Positions 26,182 to 37,896 of a stretch of 64,000 nt of DNA are shown one piece after another. The position numbers and the translations under genes are program-made. Numbering within the stretch: the stretch's first letter is position 1; every line of letters starts with the position of its first letter. Under the pieces are notes generated by a model. It was not told where the DNA came from. It saw only the letters and a list, made by a program, of their open reading frames with translations, and made no database searches. Origin of the DNA: Vespa crabro (Eukaryota; Arthropoda; Insecta; Hymenoptera; Vespidae); the NCBI RefSeq assembly GCF_910589235.1, contig NC_060965.1, forward strand, positions 372,001-436,000. The letters run 5' to 3'.

Positions 26182-27307
26182 TGTCGAATAGTTTTAATTT
26201 TTATAAATAATTACGTTTCGTAAAAAAAAAAGGTTAAGGTGTTAAGCTGTTACCTTTTTATGATCGTTTTCTTGAAAAATTTCTTATTTCTATATAAGTC
26301 ACGTAATCTTTCTTTATATAATTAAAAAATATTGTACATAATAATTTATAGTTAAAAATCTTTTACAGATGACCGTAAAAATGTTGAGAGGTTACGCGTA
26401 ATACGATCAACCCTAAAAGCTTTCACTGTTTCACACTACTCAAGGTAAGAACTATCGGCGCATGTACCGAAAATATAAACTCACATGCGTAAAAAGCATC
26501 GAGTGTGGTTAAGTATATCACCCTTCGATACGTGTGTATACTCTTTCCAAATTAGCATGCGGATTGTAATACATTTGTATATTATATTGTAAACTCTGCC
26601 ATATCATTTTACTCTTAAATTAGTTATATTGCCAATCTCTGAATAGAGTAAGATAAACGGATTAATTAATTGGATATTAAAATTTTTAAGATAATTTGTT
26701 AACAACGTCACAGACGAATTGTATAAGGTTGCATTAAAAGTAAAAATACGCGGGAATTTATACGAATTTCAAATCTAACTTTATCGAAGCATGTTCAAAA
26801 TCGAATTTTCGATATTTTCGATTGTAAATAAAAAACGATAATGGACATTTACATTTTATTGTTTTGAACTATTTTAAATAGCGAAGATTTTAAAGGTAAA
26901 TACTCAAATTCGATTCACGTGGAGATCTTTTGATTGATAGATAGATCGATAAATAATTGATTGTCACCTTACGGTCACTTCGTATTTCTTTCAATAACGC
27001 AGTAACAACAATTGACGATTTATGAAGTTTAATAATCTATGATTACTCATGAGTTGCATCAGAAAAAGCAAGTGGTAAGTTTGATTTAAATAAAATTGCG
27101 GAACACTGACTGATGTAATCTTCTTTCTGATAGTACCAAGCTTCTGCTTACATATTTACATCCTATTACACATTTAAAGCAATTCTATCATTGATACTGT
27201 TATCATTCATTTCCCCGCAGTACCGCATTCATTTTCCGTTCATTTGAAATGCTGAGTAATCAAAACTTTTTTCGCATCTTTATCAAACCATTAAGATATC
27301 AAAATGT

Positions 27308-27308
27308 T

Positions 27309-27353
<45 letters not shown>
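27308..27353. repeat. (TA)n microsatellite
   Basis: TA run followed by a poly-T tract, about 0.6 kb upstream of ELP6. Confidence 0.95.
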
Positions 27354-27369
<16 letters not shown>

Positions 27370-27926
27370 AATGTTATTTTATCATATCATTTAACATACA
27401 AGTTAAAATCTTCCCATTGTCTTGCAACAATATTTTGTATCTATTACGTATACATAAAATTGTTGCATCAGATCTATTTCTTTGTCAGAATTCTTCGATC
27501 CAGTTTTATTATACGCAACTCATTGTTTGTCTTACTTTTTCAATAAGTTTCTTAAAAAATTTATTAATATTTACAAGATTTTTTTCTTTTTAAATAATAC
27601 TTTTAAGCTAAACTTATACAATACTTAATTGTCTTCGTCATGTACTTCCTGTCATGCTTTTGAGGTTAGAAATATTAGGGACACTTATGTTTGTGTGACT
27701 AATGCACGTGCACGATCTGTATTAGTACGTATTATAATATTTTGTTCAATATTTCTTTAATGATGGTACAATATAAATGTTTCTTTTTTGTTTTTTTTTT
27801 TTATAGACTATAATACAAAACAGTTTTACATAAAAGTACAAGAATAAGATATCATTGGAAGTGATAGAAATATTAATTGTGAAACTCTATTTTTATATAA
27901 ATAATTTTTGTATAATCTATTATAAT

Positions 27927-28787
27927 ATGGTAACCTTAATGGATTCTATATGTAATACTATTGGTATCGATAGAGTGGATATGCATGGAAGAATGGTTTT
28001 AATCGAAGAGCAACATGGCTCTGATGCAAATTTTTTAGTGAATGCACTTATTTCAAATGCATTGAAAAAGGACTATGGAATTTGTTTTGTACTTTTTCAT
28101 AATACATTTAGTCATTATCATAATGTAAGTATGAGAAGTGGTCATAACCTAATGACATTAAAAGAAAAGGGTAAAGTAACACTTGTAGAGCCCATGAAAG
28201 AATTAATGAATAATATAAATGGAATATACATGGATACCGATACTATGGACGTTAGTAACAGAATTTTCTTTGATTTAAATGTTAAAGTGTCGGATAATAG
28301 CAAAGATAATAGATTAAATGGTATGACTGTGGTTGATAACATGTTTAAACTTTTAAGAGATAGCTATAATGAAGTGGCAAATAAAAACAAAACAGTTTTA
28401 ATAATTATAGAGGATATTTCTCATCTGTCCGATTTAGGATTAACTCTTAAAGATTCTATGTACTATGTAAGATATATAAGATCGCTTATGGAATCTTATC
28501 CTATGACACAGTTGTGTGTTACAGTGCATACATACCAAAATGATGTACAAAGTTGTACTCCTAATTTTATTTGTAATAATCTTAAATATATGGCAGATCT
28601 TGTTCTTATAGCAGAACCATTAATGACTGGTCATTCTAATGATGCTTCTGGAAAAATAACAGTCTGCTGGAATGTAGATTCTGTAAGAAGCGAATATCAT
28701 TGGACAGAAAAAATAACATATTTATATAAATTGCTAGGTTGGCATGTAAAAATATTTGCACTTGGTGCAACAACGTTTGTGACATAA
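27927..28787 (+). CDS. ELP6: Elongator complex protein 6
   Basis: Subunit of the Elp4-Elp5-Elp6 RecA-like hexamer of Elongator, needed for wobble-uridine (mcm5/ncm5) modification of tRNAs. Single coding exon, 286 aa (human ELP6 is 266 aa). The start is the Met of MVTLMDSICNTIGID at 27927; upstream in-frame codons lack an ATG and look like leader. Family features seen: an early beta-strand GRMVLIEEQHGSDANFLVN, then CFVLFHNTFSHYHNV, matching the CFVxxxxSFSHY block of ELP6, the GKVTLVEPMKEL strand, a central acidic insert, TVLIIIEDISHLSDLG at the Walker-B-like position, and a C-terminal strand-rich half. As in the family, no canonical Walker A is present. The next gene starts only 200 bp downstream on the same strand. 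Confidence 0.88.
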   Translation: MVTLMDSICNTIGIDRVDMHGRMVLIEEQHGSDANFLVNALISNALKKDYGICFVLFHNTFSHYHNVSMRSGHNLMTLKEKGKVTLVEPMKELMNNINGIYMDTDTMDVSNRIFFDLNVKVSDNSKDNRLNGMTVVDNMFKLLRDSYNEVANKNKTVLIIIEDISHLSDLGLTLKDSMYYVRYIRSLMESYPMTQLCVTVHTYQNDVQSCTPNFICNNLKYMADLVLIAEPLMTGHSNDASGKITVCWNVDSVRSEYHWTEKITYLYKLLGWHVKIFALGATTFVT

Positions 28788-28987
28788 AAAACTTGCTTAT
28801 GAAAACATCGATGTATTATATTATTTGTATTATTCTTGAATTAATCCTTTTATTGTCTTTGAATTTGGAGACTCATGACAGATAATTTGCATACTTCACT
28901 TAGCGATATTCAATTTTAATTAATGACATTTATTCAAGATAAAATTTGCCTATTGGTTTCTGAAAGTGTTGAAATAATTAGAATAAG

Positions 28988-30776
28988 ATGGGTATAAAGC
29001 AGAGCAGATATGAAAGTAGTTCTATTCAAAATTATTATAAATTATCATCCGAGGAATATTGGTTAATTAAACAATTATGGAAAGAGATTGAAAATAAGCC
29101 TCAGCATTATGGAAATTTATTTTTTACAAGGTTTGTCTAATAACTAATATCTCCAAAACTATTACCAATTGAAATGATATATGTTTAAAAATAAAAAAGA
29201 TCTTTAGTTTTCTTAGAACCCATCCACAGTATATAAAGTATTATACCTTGAATCCACATGTTCCTCTTGGCATGGACATTCGGCTTTGCGCGAAATTCAC
29301 ACTGATTATGGAGGCTATAGGATACCTTATATTAGATGTTTACAAAAATCGAAAGCAATTGGATCATTTGGTTGGTTACGTCGCTATGGTTCACAAAGAT
29401 ATGCGCTTAAATAAAGAAGATATGACAGTATGTCATTATGGTGACTAATAATAATTATTGCTACATAAGAATGCAATTCAATAGTTTATTACTATATAAA
29501 TATATAATACAACTCACGAAGACATCTTTACAAAATTATTGAGCGCGTTATTAATTTTGTTAATGAATATTCGACTATTATCTAAATAACCATTAGTTGT
29601 CTAATAGTATCATCAGTAAATGCGTATACTCTGTTCGTAAAATTATGAATATTTATTTTATCTTTAGAATTTCGAGACAAGTTTTTTGCAATACTTGGAA
29701 CAAACATTTCCAATGTATATGACTGGAAAATGCCAAAAAGCAATGAAAATGTATTTCAATAGTATTGTAAATGGAATCGTAAATAAGATGGAGAAGTTTC
29801 GTTATTACGATATGACCGACGCGGAAATAAGGCCGAAATCGGTAAGATCTGCAAATATTTCTTGGAAATAAGCTTTTGGCTTAACGTCTCTATATGCAAA
29901 TTATATAACCACCTATCATTTTATTTCTATATTATCGCTCAATTTAATTGGCAATCGATTTACTTCGATAGTGTAGTTCTTCGGTCGTTGTACGTTATGT
30001 GTCGGCAATTTGATATTCGGTCAAACCATAACATATTGGAAAGACAGAAAAAAAGATTGGAATATGTTATTGAATATGTGGAATATTGAAAATTCGACCT
30101 TAGAACAATGGTTGATTTCATCGAATAACAGGGACAACGCGACGGCATACACATCGATGACCAAAGACAAGACGATCGAATTACCTCAATTGAAAGTAGT
30201 ACGTGATGACAAACACGAGAAAGATTCTATTAAATTAGTTACATCTTCCTCCGTTGAAAAAGTGAGAGTATCTCCTTTTAATAGTCGCTTTATATATTAG
30301 AATTGTCCAACTCGTTTCTAGATTACTATTCATGAAAAATATCATCTTTTATAATTGTTAAGTTAAACGGTCGATCAACAATCATTTCTTAGACAACGAA
30401 CGATGATAAAAAAGACGAGTTCAAGAACAAATTATCAAGAAATCATAAGCGTTCCACGGAGAGCAAGTATCGTAGAAAATCATCGGAGATATTTAATGAT
30501 TGGACATTGTCAATATGGGAACAAGCGTATTCGCCGAACATGAATCCTCGGGAAAGATTTCGTGCTTTTAGTATCTTCCGTGAGATCATCGATCCTCAAA
30601 ACGATCCTAGAAAACTTCGTAGAAGATTGAAAAGCAGTCGTATCAGATCCAATAATCAAATCATCAATCAAAACGACAAAGAGGCGATTGTTGAGCACGT
30701 GGAACACCGTAAATTTGAAAATACGGCGCGTGAAAGACGTCGAAAGTCTCAAAAATCCAGGTTCGATCTGAAATGA
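28988..30776 (+). CDS. Membrane-type globin with long basic C-terminal extension (globin X-like?)
   Basis: Five exons: 28988-29130, 29217-29427, 29668-29841, 29977-30261 and 30393-30776, total about 398 aa; all phases agree. Residues 20-165 read as a globin fold: helix A/B with Trp25/Trp31, the C-corner THPQY (Pro51 = C2), LGMDIRLCAKF (helix E), VHKDMRL with His107 as proximal F8, then helices G/H. The N-terminus MGIKQS fits N-myristoylation (Gly2, Ser6). Two key sites look changed by alignment: E7 distal His is Lys74 and CD1 Phe is Tyr57. The intron before THP is phase 2 and the one in the G region is phase 0, like the ancient B12.2 and G7.0 introns, though the first is about three codons displaced. 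Exons 4-5 add about 220 Lys/Arg/Asp-rich residues with no family I know. Acylated single-copy insect globins of the globin-X-like class are the best match. The tail's exon joins are inferred. Confidence 0.75.
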
Positions 30777-31328
30777 ATAATAGGTCAGTGGAATGTTACG
30801 AAGCAACGATTTAAGCAATATTTAAATGTTCGTAAAAGAAATGATGTGTTCTTCAATATTTTCTGTACAATCGATCCAAAAAGTATATATCATCTCGTCG
30901 ACGATATTCTAAATTCACTTTGACATTTATCGTTATCTAATCGTGTCATACAACTATGGTTAGCTTTACTTCCTTGGAATATGAATCGATTAATATTGGA
31001 ATAAAACAAATCGACGAGTTGTCTTATAAAAATAATTCATGCTTACCTCAGCTCGGCGTTTCTCGTTCGTCCGTTCTTCTTAATGCATTATATCGCATAT
31101 TGTTTCCTTGTGAAAATCTTACAGAATCCATGCTATCGTCGCTGGCTATGCGCCGGAGTTTTCTAATCCTTTACAACATAAAAATCGAAAGTAATAAATG
31201 CCTTTTTCGTTTCTCTTTAAATCGATATTGTCAATGTTAAAAAAGAAGAAAGAAAAAAGAATTATTAATTTATAATAATACTTTCAAAGTAAATAAAACA
31301 TACGGAAAACATACGGCCCACTATATTC

Positions 31329-31503
31329 TTACTGATTTCTCGAGTTTGAGGATGGAATCGGTGGGAAGAGAACTGCTGGAGAGATTAAAGGCTGTACTAC
31401 GGGACCCATTACTCTTTCCACATCGGGTGGTTCTTGAATCGGTGGTAAGGGCGATTGATCCCAATCAGAATCTGTAGAACTAATTACATACACACACACA
31501 CAC

Positions 31504-31553
<50 letters not shown>

Positions 31554-34500
31554 CGTTATTATTAACATACATCAAAGTGACGTCATTCGTTGTTAGAAAT
31601 CCTTAAAAGAACACTTGATTGCGTCGTAATACTATTGTCGATGCGCAAACTATTTCAATTTCTTTTCGATATATCGTGAGTGAATGTGTAATATGCTAGG
31701 TAAACATAAAAACGCGGTGAAAAATCGATGATGCGTTTGTATGTACGAAGGGAAGAAAAGTTTACACAGTTGGAAAGTATTACTTTGTACTTACTATGCA
31801 ATACGATCGATAACGCACAGAAAAAAGGGGTCACCGACGAATTTTCTTTATTGTACACTTGTTTTTTTCAGAATCCATAAAGATACTTTTGCGACTAGTG
31901 CAACTTTGGAGTCTCGGTAAAAATACTTTTTATCGGAGTAAACTTTGCTAACATATTTTATGAATAATCATGACTACTTTGCCGCAATAGAATATCAAGG
32001 CGTTCAATAACTACGAACACGCTATATAAAAAGAACAACCTAATCGATAATATTCATATTATCGGTTCCTGTTATTGCTCATACCTGCTTGGTATTCTGC
32101 TGTCGTTGTTAAAAGTGTCATAACTCAATCTACTAGATATAGGTGGAAGTTTAGCTCCAAATGCCAGGGATGAGAATGTCAGATCTGCCAGATTACTGTC
32201 TACATACGTAGCAGCTTGTATCTCTTGTTGATAGAGCGCATAAAGATTTTGTAAATCCGGTGGCAGAGTCAGACGTCCATCTGTTCAATTGAAAGATCGA
32301 TATATTGAGATTTATATTAAACGATTCGTTATAACGTACCCTCCATTATTCGTCTCTGTCTTGTGATTATCTCATCAGAGATTTGCCTTTGCCGATCATA
32401 ACGAAGAAGAAGAAGCTCTCGTCTTCGAAGTTCGTGTTGCTTCACGAGTCTCTCGCTCTGAAGCATCATTTTGTCTGCTTCCAGTTCGTGGACTCTTAAC
32501 ATCAATGCTAAAAGCTCACGTTCTTCGTCCGAATTTATACGGGATGGAAGTTCCTTCAAGAAAAATAATCTTTCTCGTTGTTTTTCCAAATTTATATTCT
32601 TTTTTCTTAATTACGATAACATAAACTTAATACAATACTTACGTCTTCTAGCGCGGCACTTCGTTTCCTACAAGCCTCTAGCTCCTTTTCCGTAGCGGCG
32701 CGCATTTCAACGTACCTTTCCTGTTCCTTCGAAATCTCTGCCAATTCCGCCCAAGCCTGCTGTACCAATGAATCATCTTCGAAATCAATATCCTCTAGAA
32801 GATCTAAGAACGACATATTTTGAATGTTCGTTTTAAAAGGTACTGATTTCTTTTTTCTTTTTTTATTTCCATAATGAGACATCCTACACTTGCCTATGTC
32901 ATCGACTTCTTCCACTTGATAATCCGTTCCAGGACGACGATTTACCGAATCTCTATTCGACCCATATACTCTATTGTTCCTCGATTCCCACTGAGAGATT
33001 ATCGAATGCTGTTGCTCCGCAGCGATATTTAATCCCAGGAGATGACTATCCAGTTCCATAAGTTTCTTCCTGTTTATCGATCATTTTTAAATGAAACTGC
33101 AAGTAATTATTTTTTCTAATGTCGATTTATTGAAAATATTACCTCAAGCGCATTTGTTCTTTAAAAGCGGATACAATTTTCTCTCTCAAAGATCTGAAAT
33201 CTGAACCATGACCGTCTTGCTCCTTCTCCTCATATTTATCCGAAGGCCTATCTTCCTTCATTTTATTACGCAGACGCGATATCTCGCTCTTCAGATCACT
33301 GATTATGTCCTGATATTGGGCAACGTGAAGATAACTAACGTCAAGAACATTTCTTTCTACCTTGTTCGAAATCTTGTTCGCTCGATCCGCATAATTCAAA
33401 GTGTTTTTACTCTCATCGCGGTGCACGTTCGCTGGTGAAACATGAGCTATCATAACGGTACGACAGTTACCACCGAGAGCTTCTTTAAGCAATCTGGTCA
33501 ATTTGGAGTCACGATAATTCACGAATCTCGCTCCACCGGATAATGCCTTGATGCAGTTGCTCAGTGCCAATAATGATCTGTTAATATGCGCACCCTCTTG
33601 AAGACGTTTACCTTTGTTCTAAACACATGAACGCGATGTTAACTGGATTCGTAAGAATCTCTTAGATAAAGGGATAATCCGTAGACGGGAAGAAAATTAA
33701 TGTTTGATTTGAGAAGGAATTTGAAGCGTCTCCTGCACCTGAGTTTGTTTGGCTCTCTCCGAACCAGCGAGATCTATCATGAAGAGTCTACCCTGCTTCA
33801 ATTTCGTGCGAAGACGTTGCCCGGACTCTTTAACAGGAGAAGAGGATTGTCTGACTGTGACACTAAGGAGAGCGTGACTCCTCGAAGAGGTTTCGTTTGC
33901 AGCCGTCGGCTCTACCATTCTTGCTTTATTGCCTTTGTGAAGGAGTTGCATGACCTGTCGATGCACGAAACATGCTTACGAATAAATAATTATCTCTCAA
34001 CGATGATATCGATCGTCGTATCAAGTTACACATTCAAAGAGTTACGCGTGCTTAGGTTCGTTCAAGGGAACGAGATTCGATTTACGAAATAATCCATTAA
34101 GGATTGATTCCATTCGTAGGTATAACTTGGGGGAAAATTCCACGACTTACTTCCTCGGTCGAATTAGTAGACACTTCCGTAAGACCCGAAACTTGAACGT
34201 TGCGACCTCGAGAATCCTCACGCAACTCCAAATATCCTGTGGTAGGGTTCAACAGATCGCGGATGTTCTCATTGTATATCTCTACGTATGACATAGTAAC
34301 CTGTAAATTTAAAAAAACGAACTTAAATTTTAATCTTTAAATGAAAAAAAAAAAAAAAAAAAAAAAAAATCTGTAATTATGTAGTATCGATGATCCTACA
34401 GTAAATTCTACGTTGTTCATTAGTTTCTGGGTCGTTAGAAAAATGTCGTTCAAAGCTCGAACCATGATCCCTGGATCGGACGAGGTCCCAACCATGGTGT

Positions 34501-35605
34501 GCGTTTTTCCAGCTCCCGTAGCTCCATACGCAAAGACCGTAGCATTGTAACCATTGAGAACATCTTGGACTAAATTTTTCGTTGTACCTTCGTATACGAT
34601 TTCCTGTTTGGTAAACATTTTATTTTAATATTTCTCAGTTCAATTTTTCTTACTGTAATAAATCTTTTTACCTGTGTTGCATCTTCGCCAAAAACAATGT
34701 CATAAAGATATTGTCGTGGAAAAGAACGTTTTGACTTCTCACCGATCACTTCTTCTAGCATAACCATCTGCATATTTTTATATCTCGTTAGCTCTCGTTT
34801 TTATATTTCCATTTTATATCATTAAATTTAATTAATGTCAATTCCTTACCTTATCGTTAATAGCATGAAGAGTTCTACCACAGGTTTCGCCTGGTGTGAG
34901 GGGCCTTATACGTACAGCGACCTAATCAATAACATAATTTATAACTGATTATTGTCTTATGCATATACATAAGTTCGAAGTATGTACACGAGGCAATAAG
35001 AGAAATGATGAAATCTCTGGGAACGTAATCTTGCAAAAAAATAAAATAAAAAAAAAAAAAAGATATAAAATCGTCGATTTCTAAATTATTAACAAATCAT
35101 TGGACTTATCGGTAATTTGTCAGCAATTTTTCAAAGCGATTCTTTTACTATCACATATGCACAGGATTAAGCGCAACGACCCATGCTTAATTTTTTATTA
35201 CGTCTTTCTCATTTGATACATGCGACATAGCGTCTGTCACGCTATTATCAAGCATTTGCCGATAAATTATTTGCTTTCATCATTTCGTATTAACTTTTCT
35301 TAAATAATTAAAATCATACCAATTCTAATCGATCGCGAGGTTTAATGCAATGCCAAAAGATAACTACGAATATGATCGATTTATGTTCTTCGATCAAATA
35401 TTTAAAAGTCGTTGATGTTATATTACAAATAAGGGAAAAAGAAGACTGTTTTTATTCATCGATTCTAGAGATTAGAAAGAGGTATATATTAATATTTACC
35501 CACCCTTAATTTTTCTTCGATCGCTTTCGATGATCGATCTTTAAAATCACGATGGCCATTGCTACTTGTGCTACTGCTACTTCCACTGCTACTGTACTGC
35601 GTCAT
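31329..35605 (-). CDS. KIF19: Kinesin-8 family motor, KIF19 type
   Basis: Plus-end-directed, microtubule-depolymerising kinesin; KIF19 limits cilium length in vertebrates. Eleven coding exons (minus): 35605-35504, 34921-34850, 34767-34672, 34603-34400, 34300-34151, 33954-33739, 33618-33143, 33069-32643, 32598-32340, 32280-32085 and 31479-31329, total about 782 aa. Motor landmarks: VAVRIRPL (35-42), P-loop GATGAGKT (117-124), MSYVEIYNENIRDLLNP, switch I SSRSH (231-235), switch II DLAGSE (269-274), INRSLLAL and YRDSKLTRLL. The phrases GYLELREDSRG and QGRLFMIDLAGSERA match KIF19 rather than KIF18. After the neck (VLDVSYLHVAQYQDII) come charged coiled-coil segments (about 385-620), then a Pro-rich end. 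Shorter than human KIF19 (998 aa), mostly in the tail. A (CA)n/(TA)n repeat sits in the last intron. Confidence 0.92.
31491..31551. repeat. (CA)n/(TA)n microsatellite
   Basis: CA run grading into a TA run, inside the last intron of the KIF19 gene, close to its final acceptor. Confidence 0.93.
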
Positions 35606-36914
35606 CTTACTAATTTCTTAATTCGTAATATGATAAACAAATTAATAAAGTAAAGTTGTACGATAGTAAGATCAAAGAAATCTTTCAGCTCGAGTATCAT
35701 AGAAAACGTACTTTTTCTTTCCTTTTTACTCTCTTTCTCCTATGGCACAAATTTTTTCGTATTAATAATTATTTTTTTTCTTTATTATCCTAAAAGTTCT
35801 TTATTGGTTTGATCGTAGAACAAAATTATTAAAGTGTTGTATTAATATGTTATAAAGAGTTTAAAAAGCGAATCGTATTTTCGTTTTGTATATTTCACAA
35901 ACGATGGTTCGAAACAGAAAGATAATCATACGCACCACTTATCTAAGGTTTTTCCTTTAATTAACTAAAGTTCATAAATTTGGAGAATTGTTTGTGACAA
36001 AAGAACGTGTGAAAAATAACGAGTGAGTCATGCGAAAAAAATAGAATCTCTTGAATTCGTATCTTCTCATAGTAGGCTCGAAAATGTTATTTAATTCTAT
36101 AAGGTTTTTTTTTCTTCGAGCGGTAAAAGAACGTTTCACTTGAGCATATTTTAACGCACGTTATCGGTTAGAGGTCAGACGGCCGACTGAAGCGCGCACC
36201 TGTCCACCCTCTGGAGAAACGTGTGAGCTTACGAGTTACTGCTTACCCTTAAGAATTACGAACTTTCTACTACGTTGAAACTTTTCGAGAAAGAAAAGGA
36301 TACGATTTAAACATTCTTCCATCGATCACTTGCTAACTTCGAATTATCAAAAGTCACGTGTTCCTTATTTCTTCGATAGTTGAAATCATTCTCAAAACAT
36401 GACTGCGTTAAAGATGAGATATAGAAACAAAAATATTTTTTCCAGCAATAATTATATTTCAATTGGCTTAGAGATAATGAGAAAAACGGAGGAGTCCTGT
36501 CGAAGGAGCATTATTTGTCTCAAAGTTCGATAATCATAAATCAATCGCCGATCATAAATAATTTTTTTGACATCCTTTCACGTGTCGAGTTACAAATAAA
36601 CATTACGTTTTAGCATTATGCCTAGACGTTATATGATTTTACGGTCGTTAACCAGTACTTATGGTTGCACTACGCATAATTATGCGGTTTTACTATTCTT
36701 CCGAAGAGACAAAAATAATCAATGCTGAATAAAGTTAAGCATCGAGGTCAGAGCTAGACGGTCAGATACGATCGATCGATATTACGTATGTGGAACATTA
36801 GTTGGCATTATGCGACGCGCTTCGAACGAAATGTTTTTAGAGTGACATCAAATTTTTGGCCATATCATGTGTGACGTCCTAAGAAAAAATAAATGAAAAG
36901 ATAGATAGATAGAT

Positions 36915-36977
<63 letters not shown>

Positions 36978-37896
36978 GAGAGAAAGAGAAAGAGAAAGAG
37001 AGAAAGCGCTTCATTCACAAAAGCATCGTCTCACAGCGGCGATATTTTGTTTCCATAAAATTTCAATATTGCAATTTACGATGTTCTCGCGGAATCTTTC
37101 GAATCGTATATTTGATTTATAATACATACATAAGTGTATGCGGTTAACACTGTTAAATTCTTAAAAATAAATTTATTGGAAAGCTAAAAGAAAAATCTAT
37201 ATGCTTGTCTATGCATATATGCATAAAGGAATAAAGAAAATATGGAAGGATAAATAAGTAATTGCTTGCACCCTGAGAAAAATGGTGATTTTCACTTATA
37301 AAAAGATGTTGCGTGAGACACGCACGTTTCCTCGCTTAAAACTCTTGATAAATAAAAAAAAAGTACCGACCTTCAACATTCTCTTTTTACTTTTTTGAAT
37401 ATTTATGAAATAAACTCATGCAAATTGTCGTTTTGTTACAAAAAGGATTCGTATGGAATCATGCCAGAGTAAAATCCATTCAAAATTGCATTAAAGTTCT
37501 TTCTTACTTTGTTATCGGGAGCTAACATTTTGGCGATTAAATCTCACAACTATTTACTATTATACTATCACTATTATACAAAATATTTGAATGTTAATAT
37601 GTCCGAATAAATAAGATGTTGTTATATAAGTTTAATAAGATCTGTTATATAGCAAATTAAACAATATACGTATTGATAAGATCTAACAATTTAAATTCTA
37701 CCGGATAGCTTAGATTTGATAACAAAATATGCGTATGTAAATTATTTTTGTAATGCATATTATACTTCATATTTTCACATCCCTATTATCGGCGACTCAT
37801 CATTTTTTATAAGACGAGACAACTTTTGAAGAACAATTTTTCGCGTTTCTTTGTATTTCTTAAAACAATTACAGGCAATGAGAAAATATTAGATAT
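35606..37896. other. Intergenic region upstream of KIF19
   Basis: No supportable exon. Holds the presumptive KIF19 promoter/5' UTR and the 3' flank of the minus-strand ion-channel gene, with an interrupted GA/GAAA repeat at 36905-37012. Confidence 0.6.
36905..37012. repeat. Interrupted (GATA)/(GA)n/(GAAA) repeat
   Basis: GATA units pass into a long GA run and then GAAAGA units, about 105 bp in all. Confidence 0.92.

Larger units (their letters stand above)
24665..27926. other. Intergenic region between MsrA and ELP6
   Basis: Apart from one isolated exon-like frame at 26181-26089 (minus), nothing supportable as a gene was found. A frame around 25615-25450 (minus), with charged then hydrophobic composition, lacks a recognisable family. 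The region carries poly-T near 25919-25940, a (TA)n run at 27308-27353, and presumably the divergent promoters of MsrA (leftward) and ELP6 (rightward). Confidence 0.5.

Noticed and set aside
30956..31240. 94-codon plus-strand ORF between the globin gene and KIF19
   Set aside because: No family resemblance; likely sits in the 3' UTRs of the converging genes.
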